Positions 45,872 through 55,841 of a DNA stretch of 64,000 nucleotides are shown here, in pieces. Location of the stretch: positions 1-64,000 of the forward strand of contig NZ_AOMB01000032.1 in the NCBI RefSeq assembly GCF_000336675.1, given 5' to 3'. Under the pieces are notes generated by a model. That model ran no database searches, was not told the origin of the DNA, and worked only from the letters and a program-made list of their open reading frames with translations. Position 1 is the first letter of the stretch. The number at the start of each line of letters is the position of its first letter. The DNA is from Halococcus hamelinensis 100A6. Its GTDB lineage: Archaea > Halobacteriota > Halobacteria > Halobacteriales > Halococcaceae. The position numbers were made by a program, and so were the translations under genes.

Positions 45872-47334
45872 CGCACCGCCACCTCCGGGAGTTCACGGAC
45901 GTCGGTCACTTCGCCGGTGACCGCCGCCGCCGCGACCATCACGGGACTCATCAACACCGTCCGCCCTTCCTTCGAGCCTTGCCGGCCCACGAAGTTCCGG
46001 TTCGAGGAACTCGCGCAGGCTTCGTCGCCTTCTAGTTGATCTTCGTTCATCCCGAGACACATCGAACAGCCCGCCCCGCGCCAGTCGAAGCCCGCCTCGG
46101 TGAACACCTCGTCCAGTCCTTCGTCCTCGGCGGCGGCCTTCACCCGTTCGCTGCCGGGGACGACCATCGCGCGCACGCTGGAATCGACCTCGCGACCCTC
46201 GACGACCTCGGCGGCGTCGCGGAGGTCGGGCAGGCGCGCGTTGGTACACGACCCCAGAAAGGCCACGTCGACGTCGTAGCCCTGCATGGTCTCGCCGGGC
46301 GTGACCCGCATGTGTTCTTGGGACCGTCGTGCGGTGTCCTGTTTGTCCTCGGGGAGGTCCTCGGGTTCGGGGATCGGTTCGGAGATACCGATGCCCTGAC
46401 CCGGCGTCGTTCCCCACGTCACCACGGGTTCGATCTCGTCGCCGTCGATCGTCACCACGTCGTCGTATTCGGCATCGGAATCCGAGCGGATCGACTCCCA
46501 GTACTCCTTTCGGCGCTCGAATTCCTCGGGATCGCCGCCGGGCTTTGCTCGGCTGCCCGAGGGACTGCGTCCCTCGCTGTCCGCGAACGCGTCCGTCTCG
46601 CGGAGCCAGTCGTAGGTGGTCTCGTCGGGGTTGACGTAGCCCGCGCGCGCGCCGCCCTCGATCGACATGTTGCAGATCGACATTCTGCCTTCCATCCCGA
46701 GGCTCTCGATGGCCGAGCCGCCGTACTCGTAGACGTAGCCGACACCGCCCTCGACGCCGAGCTTTCGGATGATCGTGAGGATGACGTCCTTCGCGCCGAC
46801 GTGGGAACCGAGTTCGCCCGTGACCTCGATCTTCCGGACTTCTTTCTTCTCCATCGCGATCGTCTGGGTCGCGAGCACGTCCCGGATCTGAGAGGTGCCG
46901 ATGCCGAACGCGAGCGCGCCGAACGCGCCGTGGGTCGAGGTGTGCGAGTCGCCGCAGACCACGGTCATTCCGGGCTGGGTGAGTCCCTGCTCCGGGCCGA
47001 TGACGTGGACGATGCCCTGGTTTCCGCTCCCGGGGTCGTCGAAGACGATCCCCGAGTCGCGGACGTTCCGTTCCAGTTCGCTCATCATCTCCTCGGCGGC
47101 GTCGTCGCCGAACGGCCGTGACTGGTCGGCGGTCGGCACGATGTGGTCGACCGTCGCGTGCGTGAGTTCGGGATAGGCGACTTCGAGGTCGCGTTCGCCG
47201 AGCATCCCGAACGCCTGCGGGCTGGTGACCTCGTGGATGAGGTGGAGGCCGACGAAGAGCTGCGTCTGTCCGGTCGGGAGTTCCGTGACGGCGTGTTCGT
47301 CCCAGACCTTGTCGTAGAGGGTTCCCCGACTCAT
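45868..47334 (-). CDS. leuC: 3-isopropylmalate dehydratase large subunit
   Basis: 488 residues. Aconitase-type features: [59 protein letters not shown] and [15 protein letters not shown], which give the three cysteines holding the 4Fe-4S cluster (one in GSCTN, two in CSMC). FSR-like C-terminal [23 protein letters not shown] is also present. It overlaps its neighbours by four bases at each end, second last step group of the operon. Confident. Confidence 0.96.
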   Translation of the reverse strand: MSRGTLYDKVWDEHAVTELPTGQTQLFVGLHLIHEVTSPQAFGMLGERDLEVAYPELTHATVDHIVPTADQSRPFGDDAAEEMMSELERNVRDSGIVFDDPGSGNQGIVHVIGPEQGLTQPGMTVVCGDSHTSTHGAFGALAFGIGTSQIRDVLATQTIAMEKKEVRKIEVTGELGSHVGAKDVILTIIRKLGVEGGVGYVYEYGGSAIESLGMEGRMSICNMSIEGGARAGYVNPDETTYDWLRETDAFADSEGRSPSGSRAKPGGDPEEFERRKEYWESIRSDSDAEYDDVVTIDGDEIEPVVTWGTTPGQGIGISEPIPEPEDLPEDKQDTARRSQEHMRVTPGETMQGYDVDVAFLGSCTNARLPDLRDAAEVVEGREVDSSVRAMVVPGSERVKAAAEDEGLDEVFTEAGFDWRGAGCSMCLGMNEDQLEGDEACASSSNRNFVGRQGSKEGRTVLMSPVMVAAAAVTGEVTDVRELPEVAVR

Positions 47335-47618
47335 CGATCGCCGTCGCGGCCCTCCCGACCACGCTCGAACACCCGGTTCGCGTCGGCGTCGTTCGGCGGC
47401 TCGTGGTCGACGTCCTTCATCCGTACTGCCTCGTCCTCGTCGGCGTCCGTCTCTTCGGCCTCGTCCACGTCGGCCTCGCGCCCGCCGTCGGCCGCGACGA
47501 CCGGGCCGCGGGCGAACACGACCTGGTCGCCGAACGGCCGGTCGGTGTCGGGGTGGGTGTGGTCGACGCTCTTCATCGCTCGGTTCGGTGTCTCGTTTCG
47601 GTTTGACTCGTTGCTCAT
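47331..47618 (-). CDS. Conserved 95-aa protein with internal duplication, between ilvC and leuC
   Basis: 95 residues, very acidic and polar, no membrane segment. Two copies of one motif are visible: [12 protein letters not shown]...QVVFARG (residues 15-38) and [13 protein letters not shown]...NRVFERG (67-87), joined by an acidic linker. Both ends overlap neighbours by ATGA, so it is translated together with ilvC and leuC. Its fixed place suggests a role tied to the pathway, perhaps binding to or regulating an enzyme, but I know no function. The His/Asp spacing in each repeat (DHxxP) could bind metal. Confidence 0.8.
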   Translation of the reverse strand: MSNESNRNETPNRAMKSVDHTHPDTDRPFGDQVVFARGPVVAADGGREADVDEAEETDADEDEAVRMKDVDHEPPNDADANRVFERGREGRDGDR

Positions 47619-48658
47619 ACCTGTACTCGCTCCTCTTCGGTTTCGTCCGCGGTCTCGTCAGGCTCCTCGGCCCACGCGAACAGCCCGCGGAGCCGTTCGC
47701 CGACCGCCTCGATCTCGTGGTTCTTCTCCGCGTTCCGCAGCTGGTTGTAGGAGGGCCGGTTGGCCTGGTTCTCGGTGATCCACTCGCGCGCGAACTCGCC
47801 CTGCTGGACCTGTTCGAGCACCGTCTCCATGTTCTCGCGGGCGTGGTCGTCGACCACGACGTCGCCGCGGGTCAATCCGCCGAATTCGGCGGTGTCGCTC
47901 ACCGAGTCCCACATCCCGCCGAGCCCACCCTCGTACATCAGGTCGACGATGAGCTTCATCTCGTTGAGGCACTCGAAGTAGGCCATCTCGGGCGAGTAGC
48001 CCGCGTCCACGAGGGTCTCATAGCCCATCTTGATGAGCTCGGTGACGCCACCGCAGAGCACCGCCTGCTCGCCGAACAGGTCGGTCTCGGTCTCCTCGCG
48101 GAACGAGGTCTCGATCACACCTGCACGAGTGCAGCCGATGGCCTGACCGTAGGCCAGCGCCTCGTCCCACGCCTCGCCGGTCGAGTCGCGGTAGACCGCG
48201 AGCAGTCCGGGGGTTCCCTCGCCGCGCTCGTAGTCCCGGCGGACGATGTGGCCGGGGCCCTTCGGCGCGATCATGGTGACGTCGACCCCCTCGTCGGGTT
48301 CGATCTGGCCGAAGTGGATGTTGAAGCCGTGGGCGAACTGGAGGGTGTCGCCCTCGTCGAGCTCACCCCTGATCTGCTCGTAGAGGTCGGGCTGGACGGT
48401 GTCCGGCACGAGCACCGACACGATGTCGGCCTGGGCGGCGGCGTCCACCGGGGTGGTCACGTCGAGGCCGTCCTCGCGGGCGGCGTCGCGCGAACTCGAC
48501 CCCTCGCGGAGGCCCACCACCACGTCGACCCCGCTGTCGTCGAGGTTCTGGGCGTGGGCGTGGCCCTGTGAGCCATAGCCCATTACGGCTACGGTCTTGC
48601 CGTCGAGTGCGGTGCTGTCGGCGTCGTCGTCGTCGTAGATGGTCGCGTTCTCAGTCAT
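47615..48658 (-). CDS. ilvC: Ketol-acid reductoisomerase
   Basis: 347 residues. The NADPH-binding motif is [17 protein letters not shown]; the specificity loop region reads [15 protein letters not shown]. The helical C-terminal domain has [51 protein letters not shown] with the magnesium-binding acids. This is the class I short form. It converts acetolactate and acetohydroxybutyrate to dihydroxy acids in valine and isoleucine synthesis. It overlaps ilvN by eight bases. IlvD and IlvE are not in the window. Confidence 0.97.
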   Translation of the reverse strand: MTENATIYDDDDADSTALDGKTVAVMGYGSQGHAHAQNLDDSGVDVVVGLREGSSSRDAAREDGLDVTTPVDAAAQADIVSVLVPDTVQPDLYEQIRGELDEGDTLQFAHGFNIHFGQIEPDEGVDVTMIAPKGPGHIVRRDYERGEGTPGLLAVYRDSTGEAWDEALAYGQAIGCTRAGVIETSFREETETDLFGEQAVLCGGVTELIKMGYETLVDAGYSPEMAYFECLNEMKLIVDLMYEGGLGGMWDSVSDTAEFGGLTRGDVVVDDHARENMETVLEQVQQGEFAREWITENQANRPSYNQLRNAEKNHEIEAVGERLRGLFAWAEEPDETADETEEERVQV

Positions 48659-49298
48659 CGTTGGTTTCGGGTTGGGTCTGCATTCGTTCGTAGCGTTCCT
48701 CCTCGGCGTAGGTGGTCCACTCGCCGCCGCGCGCGAGCGCGGTCTGGCCCGTGCGGGCGAGTTCGCGGACCCCGAACTGCTGGTAGGCGTCGACCGCGTC
48801 GTCGACCGTCTGCTCGTCGCCGGTGATCTCGATCGTGATGGTGTCCCGGCCGGCGTGGAGCGTCGTACCGCCGTACATCTCGGTGACGGCGTGGACCTTG
48901 TCGGGCTCGTCGCCGTGGACCTTCAACACCACCAGCTCGCGACCCACGGCGTCGTCGCCGAGCTCGCGCACCGAGATCACGTTGACCAGCTTCGCGAGCT
49001 GGGTCTCGACCTGGCGGATGCCGGGTTCGGACTCCTCGATCACGACCGTCACCCGCGAGGTCTCGGGGTTCGTGGTGGTGCCCACAGTCAGTGATTCGAT
49101 GTTGAACTGCCGGCGCGAGACCAGCCCCGAGATCTTCGCCAGCACGCCGGGTTCGTTCTTCACCAGCGCCGAGAGGACCGTACGGCGCGTGTCGGGTTCG
49201 GCCTCGGTCTCGGGGTCGATCCGGATCCCCTGACCGTTGCGCCGACCCGTGGGATGGGGGCGCTCCTCGGGCGCGGGTCCCTGCAGACCCTCCCTCAT
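48651..49298 (-). CDS. ilvN: Acetolactate synthase small (regulatory) subunit
   Basis: 215 residues from the ATG at 49298, which overlaps the ilvB stop. The ACT domain is complete: [32 protein letters not shown] (about residues 43-75) is the valine-binding site, and [38 protein letters not shown] follows. The C-terminal part matches the ACTb-like second domain. It confers feedback inhibition on IlvB. Confidence 0.95.
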   Translation of the reverse strand: MREGLQGPAPEERPHPTGRRNGQGIRIDPETEAEPDTRRTVLSALVKNEPGVLAKISGLVSRRQFNIESLTVGTTTNPETSRVTVVIEESEPGIRQVETQLAKLVNVISVRELGDDAVGRELVVLKVHGDEPDKVHAVTEMYGGTTLHAGRDTITIEITGDEQTVDDAVDAYQQFGVRELARTGQTALARGGEWTTYAEEERYERMQTQPETNDD

Positions 49299-51145
49299 AG
49301 CTGCTCCTCCGCCAGAACGAACTGGCCGTTCGCCCCGCCGCTCGGGACCATCGGGTAGACGTTCTCGTCGGGGTCGATCTGGGCGTCGACGATCGAAGGT
49401 CCGTCGTAGGCGAGCGCCTCCTCGATGGTCTCCTCGACCTCGTCGTAGCCCTCCATCCGGAAGCCGCGCGCGCCGAACGCCTCGGCGAGCGTGGCGAAGT
49501 CGGGCATCCAGGGGTACTCCGAGGCCATCCGTCGGCCCTCGAAGAAGCCGTCCTGCCACTGGCGCACCATCCCGATGCCCTCGTTGTTGAGCACGAAGAC
49601 GGTGATGTCGAGGTTCTCGCGCACCGCGACCGCGAGCTCCTGGAGCGTCATCAGGAAGGAGCCGTCGCCGTCGAAACAGACCACCGACTGGTCGTCGTCG
49701 ACGGCTTCGCCGTCTGCTCGTTGCTTCTTCGAAGCAACGGCGTCGGCGGCGACCCGCGCGCCGATCGCGGCGGGCAGCCCGTAGCCCATCGTCCCGAGAC
49801 CGTGTGAGGAGACCCACGTCCGCGGCTGGGTGTAGGTCCAGTACTGGCAGGCCCACATCTGGTGCTGGCCGACGCCGGTGGTCACGACGGTGTCGTCGGC
49901 CGTCGCTTCGTCCACCGCCTCGACCACGAACTGGGGCTTCAGCGGGGCGTCGTCCGGCGCGACGTAGTCCATCGGGTAGTCCTCTTTCCACCCTCGGCAC
50001 TGCTCGCGCCACTCCGCGAACCGTTCGCCGGTGGCCGCCATGTCCGCCGCCCGCTCCTCGGCGAGCGCCTCGCCAACCTGTTCGATGACGGTGCCGGCGT
50101 CGCCCAGCAGGGGGTGGTCGGCGTGGATGTTCTTCGAGATCTCGGCGGCGTCGATGTCGGCGTGGATGACCTGTGCTTCGGGCGCGAAGGTCTCGACGCC
50201 ACCCGTGAGGCGGTCGTCGAAGCGCGTCCCGACCGCGAACAGCACGTCACAGTGGGTGATCGCCATGTTAGCGTAGCCGGTGCCGTGCATCCCCGCCATC
50301 TCCAGGGCGAGGTCGTGGTCCTCGGGGAACGCGCCGATCGCGGGCATCGTCGTCACCACCGGGATGCCGTACTCGGTGGCGAACTCGTAGAGCTCCGCGC
50401 TCGCCTCGCCCTTGATGACGCCGCCGCCCGCGAGGATCACGGGTTTGTCCGCGCGTGCGAGCACGCCCGCCGCTTCCTCGACTGCACTTTCGTCGGCGGC
50501 TTCGGGCGGGTTGTACGTATCGGGCGTTCGACCCTCGTCGGGTTCGGTCTCCGTGGGACCCGTCGTGATGTCCTTCGGGAGGTCGACCAGCGTCGGGCCC
50601 TGTCGGCCCGCGCCGGCGAGCGCGAACGCCTCGCCGACCGTGTCGCCGATCGAGTCGGCGGAGTCCGCGAAGTAGTTCTCCTTCGTGACCGGCGCGGTCA
50701 CGCCCGTCGTGTCCGTCTCCTGGAAGGCATCGCTGCCGACCATCTCCGATGGAACCTGCCCGGTGAGCGCGATCATCGGGTCCGAGTCCATCGAGGCGTC
50801 GGCGATCCCGGTCACGAGGTTCGTCGCGCCGGGTCCCGAGGTCGCGAGACACACACCGGGTTCGCCCGAGACGATCCCGAAGGCGTCGGCGGCGTGGGCC
50901 GCGCCCTGCTCGTGGGCCATCGTCACGTGCCTGAGGTCGGCGTCGTAGAGCGCGTCGTAGACCGGCATGATCGCGCCACCCTGGACCCCGAAGAGCTGTT
51001 CGACGCCCGCGCGTTCGAGCGCCCGAACGACCGACTCCGCGCCGGTCGTCACGGGAGATCGTGACTCCTCGTCGGTCCGGTCGGCGGCTGCCGGTTCCGG
51101 TTCGGCCTCGTCCGCCGCGCGCTGGGGCGGCTGGCCTTCACTCAC
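49295..51145 (-). CDS. ilvB: Acetolactate synthase large (catalytic) subunit
   Basis: 616 residues, GTG start at 51145. A short acidic N-terminal extension leads into the thiamine diphosphate domain: GVEQLFGVQGGAIMPVYDAL, catalytic Glu in HVTMAHEQGAAHAADAFG, and the diphosphate-binding motif CFDGDGSFLMTLQELAVAVRENLDITVFVLNNEG (GDG...NN). FAD-domain and quinone-like site motifs match the family. It makes acetolactate from pyruvate and acetohydroxybutyrate from pyruvate plus 2-oxobutyrate. It is the first enzyme gene after a 367-bp leader region with two palindromes. Confidence 0.97.
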   Translation of the reverse strand: MSEGQPPQRAADEAEPEPAAADRTDEESRSPVTTGAESVVRALERAGVEQLFGVQGGAIMPVYDALYDADLRHVTMAHEQGAAHAADAFGIVSGEPGVCLATSGPGATNLVTGIADASMDSDPMIALTGQVPSEMVGSDAFQETDTTGVTAPVTKENYFADSADSIGDTVGEAFALAGAGRQGPTLVDLPKDITTGPTETEPDEGRTPDTYNPPEAADESAVEEAAGVLARADKPVILAGGGVIKGEASAELYEFATEYGIPVVTTMPAIGAFPEDHDLALEMAGMHGTGYANMAITHCDVLFAVGTRFDDRLTGGVETFAPEAQVIHADIDAAEISKNIHADHPLLGDAGTVIEQVGEALAEERAADMAATGERFAEWREQCRGWKEDYPMDYVAPDDAPLKPQFVVEAVDEATADDTVVTTGVGQHQMWACQYWTYTQPRTWVSSHGLGTMGYGLPAAIGARVAADAVASKKQRADGEAVDDDQSVVCFDGDGSFLMTLQELAVAVRENLDITVFVLNNEGIGMVRQWQDGFFEGRRMASEYPWMPDFATLAEAFGARGFRMEGYDEVEETIEEALAYDGPSIVDAQIDPDENVYPMVPSGGANGQFVLAEEQL

Positions 51146-51233
51146 GATTCATCCCCCCGTTCGAAGCGGGGTTCGGTAGTCGATACCTCGGTGCGGTCGG
51201 TCGCTGTGTGGGCTGCGGGTTTCGGTCTGTCAT
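51138..51233 (-). CDS. Possible 31-aa leader ORF overlapping the ilvB start
   Basis: An ATG at 51233 opens a 31-codon frame (begins MTDRNPQPTQRPTAPRY, ends GGMNRE) whose TGA lies inside the ilvB GTG start (GTGAGTGA). That overlap would couple it to ilvB. It contains few Leu/Ile/Val codons, so it is not a classic attenuation peptide. It may be chance in GC-rich leader DNA; reported because it is too short to be found otherwise. Confidence 0.25.
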   Translation of the reverse strand: MTDRNPQPTQRPTAPRYRLPNPASNGGMNRE

Positions 51234-51300
51234 GTGGTCGGTGGGTGTCGCGGGTGCTGGTCGCTGTGTGGTCGATTCGGGGGTCGGGGGAAGGAGGTGC

Positions 51301-51319
51301 GTAGGGGTTATACCCCTAC
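51301..51319. promoter_or_regulatory. Perfect palindrome next to the ilvB promoter
   Basis: GTAGGGGT-TAT-ACCCCTAC: 8-bp arms with no mismatch around a 3-bp spacer. On the minus strand an AT-rich ATTATT (51320-51325) sits directly upstream. If that is the TATA box, the palindrome lies between it and the transcription start, the position of an archaeal repressor operator. A symmetrical dimer such as an Lrp/AsnC or TrmB-type regulator could bind here; no binding protein can be named. Confidence 0.5.
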
Positions 51320-51416
51320 AATAATCGACTCGCGAACACCCGCCGCGTCGCTCGGGACTCGCGTGCCCTGAGCGGCCGTCGGTCGGGTCGTCATACCCGG
51401 TCCATTCGGTCGGACG

Positions 51417-51427
51417 GTAATAACCCT
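51417..51427 (-). promoter_or_regulatory. Second TATA-like box in the leuA-ilvB gap
   Basis: GGGTTATTACC on the minus strand, about 275 bp upstream of ilvB. It may be the operon's distal promoter, giving a long leader that would include the 51301 palindrome, or it may be unused. It lies about 10 bp downstream of the second palindrome. Confidence 0.35.
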
Positions 51428-51434
51428 TCCGTGG

Positions 51435-51451
51435 CGTGCAAACGTTGCACG
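51435..51451. promoter_or_regulatory. Second perfect palindrome upstream of ilvB
   Basis: CGTGCAA-ACG-TTGCACG: 7-bp arms, no mismatch, 3-bp spacer. It differs in sequence from the palindrome at 51301 but has the same geometry. It is just upstream of the TATA-like GGGTTATTACC, an activator-like position. It lies 61 bp downstream of the leuA stop, so a terminator function is the alternative, though no T-run follows. Confidence 0.45.
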
Positions 51452-51512
51452 AACCTCTGGGCGGATCCGAGACGTGCGACTCACGGGTGGGGGCGTTCGG
51501 GGCGGGCATGGG

Positions 51513-52757
<1,245 letters not shown>

Positions 52758-52776
52758 TCCTCACGAGGCCGATGTA

Positions 52777-52786
52777 GCATATAAGT
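52777..52786 (-). promoter_or_regulatory. TATA box of leuA
   Basis: ACTTATATGC on the minus strand, centred 29 bp upstream of the ATG at 52752. The spacing predicts a leaderless transcript starting at that ATG, which is in a different frame from the leuA enzyme; it is the main evidence for the frameshift. Confidence 0.65.
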
Positions 52787-52972
52787 CTGGCGTTCCGTAA
52801 CGGGGTTCGTCCGAAAGCCGGCCGGGAAATCGAACGACCACGAACCGTGGGGGTGGAGACGGGCCGTCGAGTATCCGATACCAACCCTTTTGATCCGGGC
52901 CGTGCAGGCAGGACGCATGGAGAGCCGGATGCGAACGACGCACACACCCGAACCGAGCCGGGTGGCAGCGAC

Positions 52973-53956
52973 ATGAACGTTCTCGACGGCCTCGAACGCG
53001 TCGGGGAGCTCGCGAGCAGTTACTTCGTGGTCTGGATCCTGGTCTTCGCGGGCGCGGCGCTCGTCACCCCCGACTCGTTCACGTGGATCACGCCGTACAT
53101 CACGCCGCTCCTGGGGATCATCATGCTCGGCATGGGGCTCACGCTCCGACCCGTGGATTTCGAGCGGATCGTCGAGCGGCCGCGCGACGTCGCCATCGGC
53201 GCGATAGCCCAGTGGGTCGTGATGCCGGTCGCGGCGTGGGCGCTCACGGTCGCCCTCTCCTTACCGCCCGCGCTCGCGGTCGGCGTGATACTCCTCGGGG
53301 CCGCCCCCGGCGGGACGGCCTCGAACGTGATGACCTACCTCGCCGACGGCGACGTGGCGCTCTCGGTGTCGATCACGACCGTGACGACGCTCGCCGCCCC
53401 GGTCGTGATGCCGGCGTGGGTGGTCGCGCTCGCGGGCGAACAGCTCCAGGTCACGTTCGCCGAGATGTTCTCGAGCATCGTCCAGGTAGTGTTGATCCCC
53501 GTCGTCGCGGGCTTCGTCCTCCGACTCGTCCTCGATCGCTACGCGCCGCGGGTCGCCGAGGCCGGCCTGAACGTCTTCCCGGCGGTGAGCGTGGTCGCCA
53601 TCGTCGCCATCGTGGCCGCGGTGGTCGGCGCGAACGTCGAGAGCATCCTGACCGCCGGGGTCGTGGTCTTCGTCGCGGTGGTCGCGCACAACGCGGTCGG
53701 CCTCGGGGCCGGCTACGGCGTCGGGCGCGCGAGCGGCATGAGCGAGGCCCGCGTTCGGGCGTGTACCTTCGAGGTCGCCCTCCAGAACAGCGGGCTCGCG
53801 GTCGCGCTCGCGACGGCCTACTTCAGCCCGCTCGCCGCGCTCCCGCCCGCGCTGTTCAGCGTCTGGCACAACGTCTCGGGGCCCGCGGTCGCGACCTACT
53901 TCTCGCGCCGGTCGCGGGCCGCCCCGACGGACGCGACCCCGGCCGGCGACGACTGA
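52973..53956 (+). CDS. BASS-family (bile acid:sodium symporter-like) transporter
   Basis: 327 residues from the ATG at 52973. About nine to ten membrane helices, with IIMLGMGLTLRPVDFERIVERP, GVILLGAAPGGTASNVMTYLADGDVALSVSITTVTTLAAPVVMP and RACTFEVALQNSGLAVALATAYFSP, the sodium-site signatures of the family (APGGTASN and EVALQNSGLA). These carry organic anions such as pantoate, pyruvate or bile acids with sodium. Next to leuA, a 2-oxo acid or pantoate substrate is possible, but that is inference. Confidence 0.9.
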   Translation: MNVLDGLERVGELASSYFVVWILVFAGAALVTPDSFTWITPYITPLLGIIMLGMGLTLRPVDFERIVERPRDVAIGAIAQWVVMPVAAWALTVALSLPPALAVGVILLGAAPGGTASNVMTYLADGDVALSVSITTVTTLAAPVVMPAWVVALAGEQLQVTFAEMFSSIVQVVLIPVVAGFVLRLVLDRYAPRVAEAGLNVFPAVSVVAIVAIVAAVVGANVESILTAGVVVFVAVVAHNAVGLGAGYGVGRASGMSEARVRACTFEVALQNSGLAVALATAYFSPLAALPPALFSVWHNVSGPAVATYFSRRSRAAPTDATPAGDD

Positions 53957-53993
53957 AGGGAGGGTTTTTGCTTGCCGACGATGAGGGGCGGAT

Positions 53994-54287
53994 ATGAGCG
54001 ATTTCGACCTGGACCTGCAGGCCATCGAAGGCGAGATCGACGAGGCGGACGGCGCGGCGACACGGGTCGTCCTCGGCGTGCTCGACGGTGGAACCCCGAA
54101 GTCCGACTGGGTCGCCGAGGTCGAGTCGGGCGGCGTGCTCGTGCTCGCGGTCGAGGGCAACCTCAACCGGCTCGCCGGCGGCTTCGCGCGCGACGTTCGC
54201 GAACTCGGTGGCGAACTCATCCACTTCCGACAGTTCCTGATCGTGACTCCGCCGGGCGTCAGCATCGATACCGACCGACTGGGGTAA
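53994..54287 (+). CDS. Haloarchaeal DUF5779-like protein
   Basis: 97 residues. An N-terminal helix (MSDFDLDLQAIEGEIDEAD) precedes an alpha/beta domain (RVVLGVLDGGTPKSDWVAEV, GVLVLAVEGNLNRLAGGFARDVRELGGELIHFRQFLIVTPPGVSIDTDRL). The strongly conserved end (FLIVTPPGVSIDTDRL) matches a small family I recall as DUF5779. Function unknown; probably cytosolic. Confidence 0.75.
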   Translation: MSDFDLDLQAIEGEIDEADGAATRVVLGVLDGGTPKSDWVAEVESGGVLVLAVEGNLNRLAGGFARDVRELGGELIHFRQFLIVTPPGVSIDTDRLG

Positions 54288-54359
54288 CTCGGCAACCCTG
54301 CCGTCCTCGCGATGCGGGGCGGACGGAACCATTATTCGGCCGTCGCGTGTATCCCGCCC

Positions 54360-55076
54360 ATGGAATTTCGAGACCGGGTAGCGGAGGCGAGGGATACGGC
54401 CGCGACCACCGCCTCCGATGCCAGAGAGACCGTCTCCGAGAAGGCCGACGAGGCGAGGGGGAGGGCCTCCGACGCCACGGGAACGGCATCGACCGTGGTC
54501 TCGACGGCGACCGAAGCGGTTTCGAGGAGGGCCGACGACACCAGGGGACGGATCACGGCGAGGCTGCCCGACCGGGTGGTCGACGGTTCGGTCGTGAGCG
54601 AGCGGGTCGGGAACCGGCCGTCCGTCCACCGGTTGACGTCGGTGTCCTACGAACGATTCGCGCTGCCGGACGTCCACGTGCGGCCGGCTATCGAGCGGAG
54701 CGGTGGCAGGGCCGTCAACGCCGCGCGAGAGGCCAACCTCCGACGGGTGTTCCGGTTCGGGAAGGACGGCTTCGCGTACGGGAAGACGGTCGGCGACTAC
54801 GTTCCCATCGTCGGCAGTTACCTCCCCTACGTCGGGTTCGCGACGGGTCTCGGGGTCGGCGTACTGGACGACATCGACGTCCTCACGGCCGACACGGTCG
54901 CCGAACTCTCCGCGTCGTTCTCGACCGCGCTAGAGGAGGTCGTTCGACGTGACGGCGAACCCACAGAGCGCCCGGTCACCGACGACGTCACCGATCCCGC
55001 GTACGAGGAGCGGGGATCGGACGGACCGCGGACGCTTCTGGAGATGGATTTCGAGGAGTTCGCCGGCAAGCGGTGA
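54360..55076 (+). CDS. Protein with LEA/apolipoprotein-like amphipathic repeat
   Basis: 238 residues; start ATG at 54360. The first 70 residues are a repetitive amphipathic helix, Ala/Thr/Glu/Arg-rich with about 11-residue periodicity (DRVAEARDTAATTASDARET, EKADEARGRASDATGTAS, TATEAVSRRADDTRGRIT), as in LEA or apolipoprotein-like proteins. After residue 130 a hydrophobic stretch (YVPIVGSYLPYVGFATGLGVGVL) may enter a membrane; the tail is acidic. Possible stress or membrane-binding protein; no family name known. Confidence 0.6.
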   Translation: MEFRDRVAEARDTAATTASDARETVSEKADEARGRASDATGTASTVVSTATEAVSRRADDTRGRITARLPDRVVDGSVVSERVGNRPSVHRLTSVSYERFALPDVHVRPAIERSGGRAVNAAREANLRRVFRFGKDGFAYGKTVGDYVPIVGSYLPYVGFATGLGVGVLDDIDVLTADTVAELSASFSTALEEVVRRDGEPTERPVTDDVTDPAYEERGSDGPRTLLEMDFEEFAGKR

Positions 55077-55085
55077 CGACGGGAC

Positions 55086-55766
55086 TCACACGAACGTCAG
55101 GGAATGGCCGTCCGGGTCGCGGACCCGGATCCCATCGCCGAGGCGCTCCGCCGACGTGACCGAACCCTCGACGGTTTCGAGCGCCGCTTCGGGGTCCGGA
55201 TACCGAAACCCGCAGTCGACGTGGACGCCGCCGCGGGCGTCCGCCAGCCCCAACTGGGGTTCCCAGAGCTCGAGGTCGAAGCCGTCGCCACGGAGGCGAA
55301 CCCGTCGGCGCTCGCTTCCGCGGTCCACCATCTCCATCCCGAGCGCGGTGTAGAAATCCTCGGCCCGATCGAGGTTCACGACTTCGAGCACGACCTCGAA
55401 GACGCCGACGACGCCGGAGCCCTCGCCGTCCGACTCGCCGAGTTCGACGCAGTTCCCGTCGAGGTCGTAGAAGTACAGCGAGCGCGCGTCGCCGAAGGCG
55501 TGTTCGTCGAGGTCGAACGTTCCGGCGAGTCGGTCGTACCACGCGTCGTACTCGGTCCGGGGAATCGAGAGCGCGTAGTGGGTGTGGAGGCCGCCGCGCG
55601 GCGGACCGGTGGGTCGGCGGAGCACGAGGTCGGTCTCGCCCGCCGCGAACGCGACCTCGGTGTCGGTTTCGCGGGCCACGTCGAGTCGGAGGTGGTCGCG
55701 GTAGAACGCTGTCGCGCGGTCCAGTCGCTTGACTTCGAGGGCGAGCCAGTCGAGCGCGGGCTGCAT
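55086..55766 (-). CDS. Two-domain VOC-family protein
   Basis: 226 residues from the ATG at 55766. Two glyoxalase-like domains: LDWLALEVKRLDRATAFYRDHLRLDV...SLYFYDLDGNCVELGES and VFEVVLEVVNLDRAEDFYTALGMEMV...IRVRDPDGHSLTFV. The Glu/His metal ligands of the first half are partly absent, those of the second are also weak. Resembles two-domain extradiol-dioxygenase-like or fosfomycin-resistance-like members; substrate unknown. Confidence 0.8.
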   Translation of the reverse strand: MQPALDWLALEVKRLDRATAFYRDHLRLDVARETDTEVAFAAGETDLVLRRPTGPPRGGLHTHYALSIPRTEYDAWYDRLAGTFDLDEHAFGDARSLYFYDLDGNCVELGESDGEGSGVVGVFEVVLEVVNLDRAEDFYTALGMEMVDRGSERRRVRLRGDGFDLELWEPQLGLADARGGVHVDCGFRYPDPEAALETVEGSVTSAERLGDGIRVRDPDGHSLTFV

Positions 55767-55841
55767 GGCCCCCGGACGGGTCGTGGGGGCATAACTCCCG
55801 CCACCGACGGCCTCATCCCACGCGCCCCCGAAAGGAGAGTC

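Larger units (their letters stand above)
51146..51512. other. 367-bp gap between leuA and ilvB
   Basis: Apart from the possible leader ORF, the TATA-like boxes and the two palindromes listed separately, nothing in this gap looks coding. It is the only sizeable gap inside the otherwise overlapping leu/ilv gene run, which suggests that ilvB has its own promoter here. Confidence 0.6.
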
